Shown here one piece after another: positions 32,506 through 41,379 of a stretch of DNA of 64,000 nt. Below the pieces are notes generated by a model that was given only the letters and a program-made list of their open reading frames with translations, did not search any database and was not told where the DNA came from. A program made the translations under genes and the position numbers. Each line of letters starts with the position of its first letter. Position 1 is the stretch's first letter. Source of the DNA: Paenibacillus_T sp033239625 (lineage in GTDB: Bacteria; Bacillota; Bacilli; Paenibacillales; Paenibacillaceae); assembly GCF_033239625.1 (NCBI RefSeq), contig NZ_BTCK01000022.1, positions 1 through 64,000 of the forward strand. The letters run 5' to 3'.

Positions 32506-33672
32506 ATGGAATATTCGAAACCGCTTGGTCTGACCCCGCCGATGGGATGGAATTCATGGAACACGTTCACGTGGGATATTAATGAACAATTGATTCGAGA
32601 CGTCGCGGATCTATTCGTATCAGAAGGTTATAAGGATGCGGGTTACGAATACATCGTCATCGATGACTGCTGGAGCTTGAAGCAGCGTGACATGGAGGGC
32701 AATTGGGTAGTAGACCCTGTTAAATTCCCGAGCGGCATGAAAGCGCTTGCGGATTATATTCACTCGAAGGGCCTCAAGTTCGGCATGTACTCGTGCGTAG
32801 GAACGAATACTTGCGCGGGTTATCCGGGCAGCTTCGAGCATGAATTCCAAGATGCGAAGAAGTTGGCGGAATGGGGCGTCGATTTCCTCAAATTTGATTA
32901 CTGCTTCAAGCCGCGGCAGATGTCGGGCGAACTGCTGTATAAGCGGATGAGCCTGGCGCTCAAGAACAGCGGAAGAGATATTCTGTTCTCCGCCTGCAAC
33001 TGGGGAGAAGATAATGTATATCAGTGGATTCGCGAGTCAGGGGCGCATATGTATCGCTCGACGGGGGATATTCAAGATAAGTGGGATTCCATCAAGAGTC
33101 TAGCTCAGTCGCAGTTGGACAAGGGCTGCTATACGGGCTCGTTCTGCCACAACGATATGGACATGCTCGTCGTCGGCATGTATGGCGGCAGCAACGATGG
33201 ATTTATCGGCAAAGGCAATGGAGGCTGTACCGATACGCAGTATAAGACGCATTTCTCGTTATGGGCAATGATGGGATCGCCATTAATGATCGGCTGCGAT
33301 GTTCGCTCCGCTAACGAGGCAACGAAGGACATTTTGCTGAACCGCGACATCATCGCCATCAATCAGGATGCCGAAGGCCGCGGCGCTTATCGGATCAAGC
33401 CGGAGCCGAATTGGTTCCACGGAAACGACGTGTTTATGCTCGTGAAGGTGCTCAGCGACGGCGATCTGGCTTTCGGCTTCTTCAATTTAAGCGATCATCA
33501 ACGCGAGGTGCCGCTGCTATTCTGGGACGTTGGCATTCCTAATGCCGCAGGGATGTCGTTGTCGTTGTACGACTGCTGGGAGCACAAGGAGCTCGGCGTG
33601 TTCCAAGAGCGCTTCGCGCCTCATGTGCGGGCACATGACTGCGTAATTGTACGAGCTAAATTAGTGAAATAA
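32506..33672 (+). CDS. alpha-galactosidase, GH27 family
   Basis: A 388-residue cytoplasmic glycosidase of clan GH-D. It opens with LTPPMGWNSWNTFTWDINE, the GH27 signature; the catalytic nucleophile Asp is in FLKFDYCF and the acid/base Asp in HNDMDMLVVG. AMMGSPLMIGCDVRSA is a further family block, and the C-terminal ~90 residues form the beta-sandwich. No signal peptide, so it acts on imported galactosides. AGGAGG precedes ATG 32506 at eight bases (ATG 32503 directly before is an alternative). The convergent AraC gene starting 2 bp beyond the stop is its probable regulator. Confidence 0.94.
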   Translation: MEYSKPLGLTPPMGWNSWNTFTWDINEQLIRDVADLFVSEGYKDAGYEYIVIDDCWSLKQRDMEGNWVVDPVKFPSGMKALADYIHSKGLKFGMYSCVGTNTCAGYPGSFEHEFQDAKKLAEWGVDFLKFDYCFKPRQMSGELLYKRMSLALKNSGRDILFSACNWGEDNVYQWIRESGAHMYRSTGDIQDKWDSIKSLAQSQLDKGCYTGSFCHNDMDMLVVGMYGGSNDGFIGKGNGGCTDTQYKTHFSLWAMMGSPLMIGCDVRSANEATKDILLNRDIIAINQDAEGRGAYRIKPEPNWFHGNDVFMLVKVLSDGDLAFGFFNLSDHQREVPLLFWDVGIPNAAGMSLSLYDCWEHKELGVFQERFAPHVRAHDCVIVRAKLVK

Positions 33673-33674
33673 CG

Positions 33675-34466
33675 TTAGTGAAGCAGCGTCACATATTCCG
33701 TCGGGGAATAGGACGTTGCTTTTTTGAATACACGAGAAAAGTACAGTTGATCCTTATAACCGACCGAGTAGGCGATCGACTTGATGGACAGGTCGGACGT
33801 TCGGAGCAGCTCGCACGCACGTTGAATTCGATGTGACGTTAAGTAGTTCAGAATCGACATGCCGGTCGCATCTTTGAAGAGACGGAACAAGTAGCTGCGC
33901 TCAAGCTGGACTGCGTTCACAATATCCGATACGGTCAGGCTCGACTTCCAGTAATGATGCTCGATATACTGCTTCGCTAGCGCAGCATAGTCGGCGGCAG
34001 GAATTGTTCGTTCATTCGGATAATACTCCAAATAGTGCGACAGCAAGAGACGAAGCTGTGCTTCGGCGCGTGTGCGTTCGAATGGTCTGGCGTCTGCATT
34101 CGGAGTGACGGGATATAAAGACGCCAGATCACGGGGGGATGCTGCGACAACGGGCTGATCTCGAGTAAACTGTGTCATCGCCAACAGATCGGGTACTTCG
34201 TCGCCCTTGAACTCCAGCCATACATATGCCCATGGGTCATGCGGTTCAGGGTAATAGAGTATTTCGGTATCCGGATAGATAATGAAGCTGTCGCCTGCTT
34301 TCAGCTGAAAACGGGAGCCGCGAGTCTCGAAAACGCCCTTCCCGCTGACGATATAATGCAAAGCATAGAGATCGCGTACGCCAGGCCCCCACTTATGCTG
34401 ATTAGGGGGCTTATGGCCGTTGCCGATACAAACCAATGGATGATGAATAGGCTTCATGTGCTGCAC
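33675..34466 (-). CDS. AraC family regulator, sugar-responsive type
   Basis: A 263-residue regulator with an N-terminal cupin-like sensing domain (LHYIVSGKGVFETRGSRFQL, GDSFIIYPDTEILYYPEP) and a C-terminal pair of helix-turn-helices (VSDIVNAVQLERSYLFRLFK, IKSIAYSVGYKDQLYFSRVF). The cupin pattern resembles MsmR/RafR, activators of raffinose and melibiose genes. GTG 34466 follows GGAAGG at seven bases. It is convergent with the GH27 gene, with only two bases between the stops, which supports a role in galactoside use. Confidence 0.92.
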   Translation of the reverse strand: MQHMKPIHHPLVCIGNGHKPPNQHKWGPGVRDLYALHYIVSGKGVFETRGSRFQLKAGDSFIIYPDTEILYYPEPHDPWAYVWLEFKGDEVPDLLAMTQFTRDQPVVAASPRDLASLYPVTPNADARPFERTRAEAQLRLLLSHYLEYYPNERTIPAADYAALAKQYIEHHYWKSSLTVSDIVNAVQLERSYLFRLFKDATGMSILNYLTSHRIQRACELLRTSDLSIKSIAYSVGYKDQLYFSRVFKKATSYSPTEYVTLLH

Positions 34467-34588
34467 CCGCGTTCCTTCCGTAATGGAATAAGGAGTCTAG
34501 TTGATTATAGCAAAAAAAGTTTTCGAACAGACCGAACCATCCTGCATGACCCGACACTAATGAGATAAGAGGCAGGTGAAGCTTGTAT

Positions 34589-36178
34589 ATGCCGGACACG
34601 ATGGCTGCGGCGATTGGGCATGATTATCTTGAGAAACTATATTACTTCTCGCTGAAGAAGACGGGCAGCAGAACGGAAGCAGAGGATCTGGCGCAGGACA
34701 TTGCCTCGCAGGCGCTGCTCAGTCTTGCGAACGGCAGCCGTCCAGATGACCTCGGCCGATGGATCTGGACTATCGCGAGGAACCGCTATTCGCGTTGGGC
34801 CAAGGAGAAGAAACGCCGCAGCGCGACAGTCCTCGGAGACGAGCCATTGGCAGCCGTGGCTGACGAGGGCGCGACGGCGGAAGAGCAGCTGCTGCTTCGG
34901 GAAAATCTAGCGCTGCTGCGTCGCGAACTGTCGCTGCTCGCATCCGGCTACCGCGAAATTGTCGTCGCCTATTACTTCGACGGTGAGCGAATCGGTACGA
35001 TCGCGAGAAGGCTCGGTCTTCCCGAAGGAACGGTCAAGCGCAAGCTTCACGAATGCCGAACCAACATGCGGGAGGGGATCGAGATGGCAAGGGAAGTTGG
35101 TGTGCGCAGTTTCAAGGCGGAGAATATCTGGTTCAGCAAAAGCGGAAAAGACGGGGATGACGGATCGCCGTGGAAACTCATTCAACGGCTTATTCCGAAG
35201 AACATTTTGCTCGCTGCGTATCGGAATCCATTAAGCTTGGAGGAGCTCTGTCTTGAGCTGGGGATTTCGATGCCTTACATGGAAGAAGAGGTCAAGTTGC
35301 TGGTAGATTGTACGCTGCTGAAGGAAGTGTCGAAGGGCCGCTTCGAGACGGATTTTATTATTGTCGACAAGGACATGCAGCGCGAAATATTTCAGTTAGC
35401 CGAAGAGACGGCAGTAGATCTTTCCCCAAAGCTGATCGAAATGCTGGATAAGGCGATACCGGAATTGGAACAGCTGCTGGAGCATCAATGGGATCGCGGC
35501 TTCCTTCTCTGGACACTCATTCCGATGGCGGTCGATTTCGTGGCGCTCGATGTGCAGCACGCCAATGGGGTTAGCGATGGTTATACGAAGCGTCCGCATG
35601 ATGGACATTGGGATATTGTCGGATATGAAGAATTCCATTCCTCATACAGTATGTCATCGGGGAATAATAACGCAGTGAATGGGCCTGCCAGGATGTCGTT
35701 CTATAAGATCGGCGGCACGCAAGACATTTGGGATCGGGCGGGTGAAATGTCGTCACATGAGGTGAGCGTTCTCGCTTCTATTATTCAAACTAATCGCAAA
35801 CTTTCTGCGCTTGGCACAGTGGAGCAGGAAGTCGTGCGCAAATTGGCGGACCGATCCTTTATTAAGCTGCAAGAAGATGCAATTATTCCGAGCTTCCTCG
35901 TATTGAGGCAGGAGCAATTTGTACAGGTGAAGCATCTTGCCGACCTTCCGATCTATACGCAGCTGCAAGAGATCATGGACCGTTTCTACAAATCGGTATA
36001 CGCTGTCATCGGTCGTGATGTGCCTGCTCGACTGAACGAGCAGCTGAAGTTTGTATCCGGTCAGTTTCTATACAACATGCGAACGATGGGCTGGCGGCAT
36101 GCATTGGAGCAGGGGGATATAACGCTGCCGGACGAGCCGAAGAAAAGCACGATTGCGATGTATATGATGCTTGGGTAG
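34589..36178 (+). CDS. ECF-type sigma factor with long C-terminal extension
   Basis: A 529-residue protein. Residues about 10-165 are an ECF sigma factor: region 2 (EAEDLAQDIASQAL, DDLGRWIWTIARNRYSRWAK) and region 4 (GYREIVVAYYFDGERIGTIA, RRLGLPEGTVKRKLHECR). The remaining ~360 residues hold a probable winged helix (LAAYRNPLSLEELCLELGIS) and a large unassigned domain. Ordinary ECF factors have about 180 residues and are held by an anti-sigma protein; none is encoded next to this gene, so the extension may control activity. AGGTGA lies nine bases before ATG 34589 (TTG 34583 is an alternative). Confidence 0.85.
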   Translation: MPDTMAAAIGHDYLEKLYYFSLKKTGSRTEAEDLAQDIASQALLSLANGSRPDDLGRWIWTIARNRYSRWAKEKKRRSATVLGDEPLAAVADEGATAEEQLLLRENLALLRRELSLLASGYREIVVAYYFDGERIGTIARRLGLPEGTVKRKLHECRTNMREGIEMAREVGVRSFKAENIWFSKSGKDGDDGSPWKLIQRLIPKNILLAAYRNPLSLEELCLELGISMPYMEEEVKLLVDCTLLKEVSKGRFETDFIIVDKDMQREIFQLAEETAVDLSPKLIEMLDKAIPELEQLLEHQWDRGFLLWTLIPMAVDFVALDVQHANGVSDGYTKRPHDGHWDIVGYEEFHSSYSMSSGNNNAVNGPARMSFYKIGGTQDIWDRAGEMSSHEVSVLASIIQTNRKLSALGTVEQEVVRKLADRSFIKLQEDAIIPSFLVLRQEQFVQVKHLADLPIYTQLQEIMDRFYKSVYAVIGRDVPARLNEQLKFVSGQFLYNMRTMGWRHALEQGDITLPDEPKKSTIAMYMMLG

Positions 36179-36183
36179 CGAAT

Positions 36184-36226
36184 AAAAAGGTTCTTCCCGC
36201 CGGCAAGACGGGAAGAACCTTTTTGT
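36184..36226. terminator. bidirectional terminator
   Basis: Perfect stem AAAAAGGTTCTTCCCG / CGGGAAGAACCTTTTT between the convergent sigma factor and DUF1835 genes. Confidence 0.93.
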
Positions 36227-36238
36227 CTTATAGCTTCG

Positions 36239-37231
36239 CTATTGCAGCTTTCGCAGCCGTCCCTCACTAGAATCCCAACGCCAGTCGAGTCCATGCAGGT
36301 GCAGGCCGCCGTACCATTCGTCGATGCCGGTGATCGATATCCAGTCCTGCTCGCAGGCTAGAACGCTGCGGCCTAATGCGGTGATCATTATGGTGCTGTT
36401 GTGAGGAGGCAGCGGCGATTCCAGTGACACGTCAGGCAACGTCTCGATGCCATGCAATTCGATTAATGCGTGCGGCTGATGCAGCAATCGCCGCAGCCAA
36501 TAACCGAACTCCACATCGCCCATGCCGAGTACGTGCAGTCGATCGATCGTTTGTCGGAACAGATCAATCGGAGAGGCCGCACCATCATTCACAAGCTCCA
36601 GGATCGTCTGCTCGACGATGCCAAGTCCGTTGAAGGCAGAAGGGAAGCGGGCGAGATGATGGGTGAAAGCGGCGCGGGCATAAGGGAGCGATGACGTATC
36701 CTTTTGCACAATCGCCATGTGATCTTCTGCATTCGGTGATGCGTATGTTTGCCAGATCGCACTGCCGAGTGCAAGCTCTTCCTTCCCGATCTGCCGCCAT
36801 GTCCCTTCCAGCGCCTCCAACTGCTTCACGCTTAGTTGACCTAAGCCGTGGAACGGCTCGATGCCGGGGAATTCGCCGATGCAAAGCAGGTGAATTCGCG
36901 TATCGCCTAGTTGTCTACCCGCAAGCTGATGCAGCAAATAACTGAGCATCGTCTGGTCGAATAAGTCATGCTCGAACCAGAGCACCACATCGTCATGCTG
37001 ATGAATGCCCCGAAGCTGCTCTTCTTGCGCCCTGCAGCCTTCTATGAATTCTGCTGCCGGAATGCCTAGCGTACGTTCCAGATACTGCGCCCGGAACTGC
37101 AACTCCGCTTCACCCATATTTACAAATACAGGGCCGAACGAGTAGATCTCCCGCCAGACGAGTATATCTCCTTCGATTCGGCATAGACGCAGTTTGTTTC
37201 CAACGGAATCGCCATTCACAATGTGGAGCAT
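36239..37231 (-). CDS. DUF1835 domain-containing protein
   Basis: A 330-residue protein. The N-terminal domain matches DUF1835: MLHIVNGDSVGNKLR, ILVWREIYSFGPVF and DDVVLWFEHDLFDQTMLSYLL. The C-terminal part resembles the DUF3658 companion domain (ITALGRSVLACEQDWISITG and GLHLHG). Cytoplasmic; function unknown. GAGGTGAT lies just before ATG 37231. It stands alone, divergent from a methyltransferase gene. Confidence 0.88.
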   Translation of the reverse strand: MLHIVNGDSVGNKLRLCRIEGDILVWREIYSFGPVFVNMGEAELQFRAQYLERTLGIPAAEFIEGCRAQEEQLRGIHQHDDVVLWFEHDLFDQTMLSYLLHQLAGRQLGDTRIHLLCIGEFPGIEPFHGLGQLSVKQLEALEGTWRQIGKEELALGSAIWQTYASPNAEDHMAIVQKDTSSLPYARAAFTHHLARFPSAFNGLGIVEQTILELVNDGAASPIDLFRQTIDRLHVLGMGDVEFGYWLRRLLHQPHALIELHGIETLPDVSLESPLPPHNSTIMITALGRSVLACEQDWISITGIDEWYGGLHLHGLDWRWDSSEGRLRKLQ

Positions 37232-37382
37232 AGGATCACCTCTACAATTCAATATCGGAAAATACTGGATTATGCTATAACAAGAGTAAGATAAGCTTTC
37301 AGATGATGGATCCAGCGGGCAATCGCATTGTCGTTGATGGCAAGGTTTGTAACCTAAATGAGTCAGATGGGAGAATACAACA

Positions 37383-38174
37383 ATGAGCGAATGGAAATCG
37401 CTGACCGATGAATCTCGCGTTAGGTGGGATCAGGTAGCGGGATTCTGGGATGATTACATGGGCGAGCATAGCAATCGTTTCCATCGGGAGATCGTTCGTC
37501 CTTCGACGGAGCGGCTTCTTGAAGTGAAGGAAGGCGATACGGTGCTCGACATCGCTTGCGGCAATGGCAACTTCTCGCGCCGCTTGGCCGATCTCGGAGC
37601 ACAGGTTGTTGCACTGGACTATAGTGCCGTCATGATCGAGCGTGCGAAGCAGCGCTCCGCATCTTATGAGAACCGAATTAACTATCATGTAGCCGATGCC
37701 ACAGATTATGAAGCGCTGCTCGCATTCGGGGTCGAACGTTTCGGCCGTGCAGTCGCGAATATGGCGCTCATGGATATCTCAGATATCCAGCCGCTGACGA
37801 GCGCGCTCAGCCAGCTGCTGAAGCGGGATGGCGTATTCGTATTTTCCATTCCCCACCCATGCTTCCAATCCCCGAATGTGCGCAAAATCCATGAAACAGA
37901 AGAGATCGAAGGTCAGATTGTGTCGCGCAGCAGCGTTCAAATCACCAACTATCTGACCCCGGAATCATTCGAAACGATCGGCGTTCGAGGACAACCGGTC
38001 CCGCATTTGCTGTTCCACCGGCCGTTGTCTTACTATATCAACTTGTTCTTAGGAGCTGGCTTCATCATGGACGGTTGGGAGGAGCCCAGCTTCCAGCTCA
38101 ATGCGGACAGCGCATCCCGATTCGACTGGTACGAGCTCCCGCCGGCGGTTATTTTCCGCTTCCGGAAGAAGTAG
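37383..38174 (+). CDS. class I SAM-dependent methyltransferase
   Basis: A 263-residue Rossmann-fold methyltransferase. Motif I is VLDIACGNGNFSRRLADLGA, motif II VALDYSAVMIERAKQ, then VADATDYEALL and the motif IV-like AVANMALMDISDIQPL; FSIPHPCF and the C-terminal helices resemble the UbiE/COQ5-type group. It acts on an unknown small molecule. A poor RBS precedes the ATG. It stands alone. Confidence 0.9.
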   Translation: MSEWKSLTDESRVRWDQVAGFWDDYMGEHSNRFHREIVRPSTERLLEVKEGDTVLDIACGNGNFSRRLADLGAQVVALDYSAVMIERAKQRSASYENRINYHVADATDYEALLAFGVERFGRAVANMALMDISDIQPLTSALSQLLKRDGVFVFSIPHPCFQSPNVRKIHETEEIEGQIVSRSSVQITNYLTPESFETIGVRGQPVPHLLFHRPLSYYINLFLGAGFIMDGWEEPSFQLNADSASRFDWYELPPAVIFRFRKK

Positions 38175-38466
38175 TGCAGACGCTGAGCCATTGCAGTTTG
38201 TACAATGGGAATCGCCCATCGATGAACTTCACGAATCTGCTGTTGCATGCTGTGCAGCAGAACGTGGTCCCCATAAGGCCAATCGGACTGTTACGAGGTC
38301 AGTATGCTCGCATCCTGTTGTATAGATTACAATAGGAGCGGCCTTCTGGCCTTATTCGTGTCTATTTCATTGTATAAAATACAACGGAGAGCACAGCCGC
38401 ATATCTGAATAACCACCTTACCCGCTTAACGATTGCAATACGGCAAAGTTTATGGCGGCCAGCAAA
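38175..38466. other. intergenic region
   Basis: Between the methyltransferase gene and the convergent kinase gene; no gene, terminator or repeat recognised. Confidence 0.3.
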
Positions 38467-39384
38467 TTATTCGTTCAGCAAGCTCTCCGCGAATGCCGCC
38501 TGCTTCAACAGCTTCACATACTCCTCCGGCGTGGCGCCGTCTTCTACGCACCAGCAGACGCCCATCGTCGTCTCGATGTAGAGGCATTGCCGAAGGACAG
38601 CGCCTGGAATCTGGAGCCGCTGCTCGAAGACGGCGAAGATGTGGTTGATTTTGTTCCGAAGCGCAGGGGTGATGTCGTCGCCGAATTCGTTCAGAATAAA
38701 CCGTGGCGTGTCGAATATTGGGTCGCCGATGACGCCTTTCGGATCGATGATTCGATATTCGCCGCCTTCGCCGAGCAGAATATTATCGTGATGGAAGTCG
38801 CCATGCAGCAGCATTTGCTGGGAGTAGGAATCGGATAAAGTAACGAGTATTTCTTGTGCGCGGCGCATATGCCCGTACAATGCGATAGCGTCTGAGCGGG
38901 TGCTCATATAGTCGGTAATTCGGTTGACCCAATGCGTGTAGGTCGGATAGGAATCAGCTTCAGCAGGAGGGAGATGCATGTCTCGATAAAGGGAGCAGAA
39001 GACGTCGAGTCGGCTGTCGAGATCGTCTACTGCACGAAGCGGCGTACCTGGTACCATTCCTTGCATCAGCATTACGCCAGCTTCGAGGTCAACCTCGAAT
39101 ACGCGGCACATCCGTCTGCCTGCATAATGATGAAGCGCCTGCCATTCGGTTCGAATGCCGCCATATTCAGCTTTGCTGATCTTCAGGACGGCATCGCCGT
39201 ATCGTTCTGCGTGACAGCGAAAGACGAGGTTCACGGAGTAGGAAGGAATCAATTGCAGGGACGTCAGCGACCACCGATCGGCATATGTAGCGAGATCTTT
39301 CACAACTTTGTCATAGAAGTCTTGGCCGAACCGGTTCAAAATCGCAGTTGTTTCTTCAGTGTGAAAAAGATAATGGGTACTCAT
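38467..39384 (-). CDS. aminoglycoside phosphotransferase family kinase
   Basis: A 305-residue kinase-like protein related to APH(6)/streptomycin kinases. The N-lobe has YSVNLVFRCHAERYGDAVLK with the ATP-site Lys; the catalytic loop is LLHGDFHHDNILLGEGG (Brenner motif H-G-D-x-H-x-x-N) and the metal Asp is in RIIDPKGVIGDPIFD. Such kinases may inactivate antibiotics or phosphorylate small metabolites; resistance cannot be concluded from the sequence. The only GGAGG is 13 bases before the ATG. It stands alone. Confidence 0.88.
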   Translation of the reverse strand: MSTHYLFHTEETTAILNRFGQDFYDKVVKDLATYADRWSLTSLQLIPSYSVNLVFRCHAERYGDAVLKISKAEYGGIRTEWQALHHYAGRRMCRVFEVDLEAGVMLMQGMVPGTPLRAVDDLDSRLDVFCSLYRDMHLPPAEADSYPTYTHWVNRITDYMSTRSDAIALYGHMRRAQEILVTLSDSYSQQMLLHGDFHHDNILLGEGGEYRIIDPKGVIGDPIFDTPRFILNEFGDDITPALRNKINHIFAVFEQRLQIPGAVLRQCLYIETTMGVCWCVEDGATPEEYVKLLKQAAFAESLLNE

Positions 39385-39537
39385 CTTACGATACGTTCCT
39401 CCATTATTGGAAATTATTTAATGCCTCCATTATACCGCCTTTGCTGAGGAAGCGGGCGGGTTTTACTTTTGCACGAAGATGAACGGTTTGGCCGATTTCT
39501 GTTCATCCTATGGGAGTGAAGGAAAGGAGCGGCACCA

Positions 39538-40455
39538 ATGGCTGATCAGGTGGTGGATGTAGTGATTGCGGGAGGCGGACCAGCAGGCTTGAGCGCAGCG
39601 CTCGTGCTCGGCCGTTCGCTGCGGCGTGTCGTGTTGATCGATGAAGGAAAGCCCAGAAACGCCGTTACGCGGCTATCGCATGGTTTCTTAACGCGGGACG
39701 GAACAGAGCCGGAACAGCTGCGCATGCTGGCCCGAGAGGAGCTCCGCCGCTACGAGACGGTCGATCTGCGGCATGACACGATTGTTTCGGTTGAGCGAGC
39801 CGCAGATGGACAGTTCCGGTCGCTTACGAAAGAAGGGCAGGCAGTAACGAGCCGAATGCTCGTCTTCGCTACAGGGATGAAAGAAAAACTGCCGCATTGG
39901 GAAGGCCTATCCGATGTGTATGGGCGATCCGTCTTCCCATGCCCGTACTGTGACGGCTGGGAGCTTCGCGATGCGCCGCTCGCTCTGCTGGGCAATTGCA
40001 GCGACGGCAATCTGCTCGCCCATATTCAGCTCATTCGTACTTGGAGCCGCGACCTCGTTGTGTGCACGGATGGCGCGGCTAAGCTGAACGCCGAAGAGCG
40101 GGAGCAGCTGCATGAACGCGGCATCTCGCTGTACGAGCAGCCGATTGCGGCACTGCTTTCCTCTGATGGTCAGCTGACTCATATCGAGCTGGCTGACGGT
40201 CAACGCATCGCGCGCAGAGGTGCGTTTCTCACGAATACCGGCGCTTATGAAGCGACCGATATTCCAAGGCAGCTTGGCGTACATCTAGAGCCGCGAGGCG
40301 TATACCAGACGGGAAATCATGGGCTGACGCGTCTTCCCGGACTGTATATTATCGGCGATGCCAAGCATGCCTTCACTGGCGTGGCAGGCGCCGTAAGCGA
40401 AGGCTATGAGGCTGGCGTCGCGATCAATCATGCCTTGTCGATTGAAGACTGGTGA
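39538..40455 (+). CDS. FAD/NAD(P)-dependent oxidoreductase, thioredoxin-reductase-like
   Basis: A 305-residue flavoprotein. FAD motif VIAGGGPAGLSAALVLGRS at the start, a redox-active pair C-P-Y-C in FPCPYCDGWELRD, a weak NAD(P) loop (LALLGNCSDGNLLAH, missing the full GxGxxG), and the C-terminal FAD block LYIIGDAKHAFTGVAGAVSE. It resembles low-molecular-weight thioredoxin reductases and the HcaR/holothin-type dithiol oxidase relatives. The weakened nucleotide loop suggests it may work without NADPH, as some dithiol oxidases do (inference). AAAGGAG precedes the ATG. Confidence 0.88.
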   Translation: MADQVVDVVIAGGGPAGLSAALVLGRSLRRVVLIDEGKPRNAVTRLSHGFLTRDGTEPEQLRMLAREELRRYETVDLRHDTIVSVERAADGQFRSLTKEGQAVTSRMLVFATGMKEKLPHWEGLSDVYGRSVFPCPYCDGWELRDAPLALLGNCSDGNLLAHIQLIRTWSRDLVVCTDGAAKLNAEEREQLHERGISLYEQPIAALLSSDGQLTHIELADGQRIARRGAFLTNTGAYEATDIPRQLGVHLEPRGVYQTGNHGLTRLPGLYIIGDAKHAFTGVAGAVSEGYEAGVAINHALSIEDW

Positions 40456-40484
40456 TGCAGCGTTCCGACCGACAGTAAGCAGGA

Positions 40485-41255
40485 TTACTTGGAATACGAC
40501 GACGGCGTCCGTCCCGTTGTTCGTTTGAATACGCGCTGGAAGTACGAAACGTCGCGATAGCCGAGATAATCGGATATTTCGTTCACGGTCAGCAGCGAAT
40601 CGGTCAGCATATAGACAGCCGTCTTCATGCGCGCCGTATGAACCGCTTCGCTGATCGTCTGACCAGTCGCCCGCCGGAACAACGTGGCGGCATAGTTCGG
40701 CGTCCGGTTGATATAGGCGCCGAGCTCGTCTTTGGTCACTTTCTCCCGATGATATTGTTGAATGTACTGCTTCATTCGTTCGACAAGCTTCTGCGTGTTC
40801 GACACCATCGGCCCTTGGTCGAATTCACGGTTCCACAACGCGACAATTTCCGCAACGATGGCAGCGCCGCGAATATTCGTGTAAGGCGTCCCGTCCGTCC
40901 ATTCCGTATGGAGAGAGCGAAGCCGATCGAGCATCCATTCGAATCGTCCAAGCCTCGCGTGGACCTCCGATTGCTGATTCAACAGCGGAAGCTCGGCGGC
41001 AAGCTGTTCCGCATGGAACCGGACGACGAGCTTCTCGTGGAAGACGGTCGGAACGGTCTTGCCGTAGTAATCGGTGCCGGGCGGAATGAGGAGGAGATCG
41101 CCTTTTTCCAATATGAGCTTGTCCGCGCCAATCCAGTAGACGCACTTGCCGTAACTGACGAGTACAAGCGTATGCGTCCTGTCGGTATCGGCCCCTTCCG
41201 CATGTCCGTACCAATTCATACTCCGATCAAGAGTGACGTCAAGCAGTTTCAGCAT
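40485..41255 (-). CDS. AraC family transcriptional regulator
   Basis: A 256-residue regulator: N-terminal cupin (VLVSYGKCVYWIGADKLILE, GDLLLIPPGTDYYGKTVP) and C-terminal double helix-turn-helix (TKDELGAYINRTPNYAATLF, VNEISDYLGYRDVSYFQRVF). It is divergent from the pyruvate kinase gene; the 124-bp gap holds a perfect inverted repeat, which makes control of one or both genes plausible. Effector unknown. Confidence 0.9.
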   Translation of the reverse strand: MLKLLDVTLDRSMNWYGHAEGADTDRTHTLVLVSYGKCVYWIGADKLILEKGDLLLIPPGTDYYGKTVPTVFHEKLVVRFHAEQLAAELPLLNQQSEVHARLGRFEWMLDRLRSLHTEWTDGTPYTNIRGAAIVAEIVALWNREFDQGPMVSNTQKLVERMKQYIQQYHREKVTKDELGAYINRTPNYAATLFRRATGQTISEAVHTARMKTAVYMLTDSLLTVNEISDYLGYRDVSYFQRVFKRTTGRTPSSYSK

Positions 41256-41285
41256 GGTAAATAGTTCCCTTCTACCGATTCGTAC

Positions 41286-41308
41286 TATAGTATATTTAGA
41301 ATACTATA
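41286..41308. promoter_or_regulatory. inverted repeat between AraC and pyruvate kinase genes
   Basis: TATAGTAT-ATTTAGA-ATACTATA, perfect eight-base arms, overlapping probable -10 sequences. Candidate operator. Confidence 0.45.
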
Positions 41309-41379
41309 TTTCATATGCGAACGAAAGTTTCAGCGTTAAAATATGACCATATAGCAATCATCAGGAGGAATAACGAACT

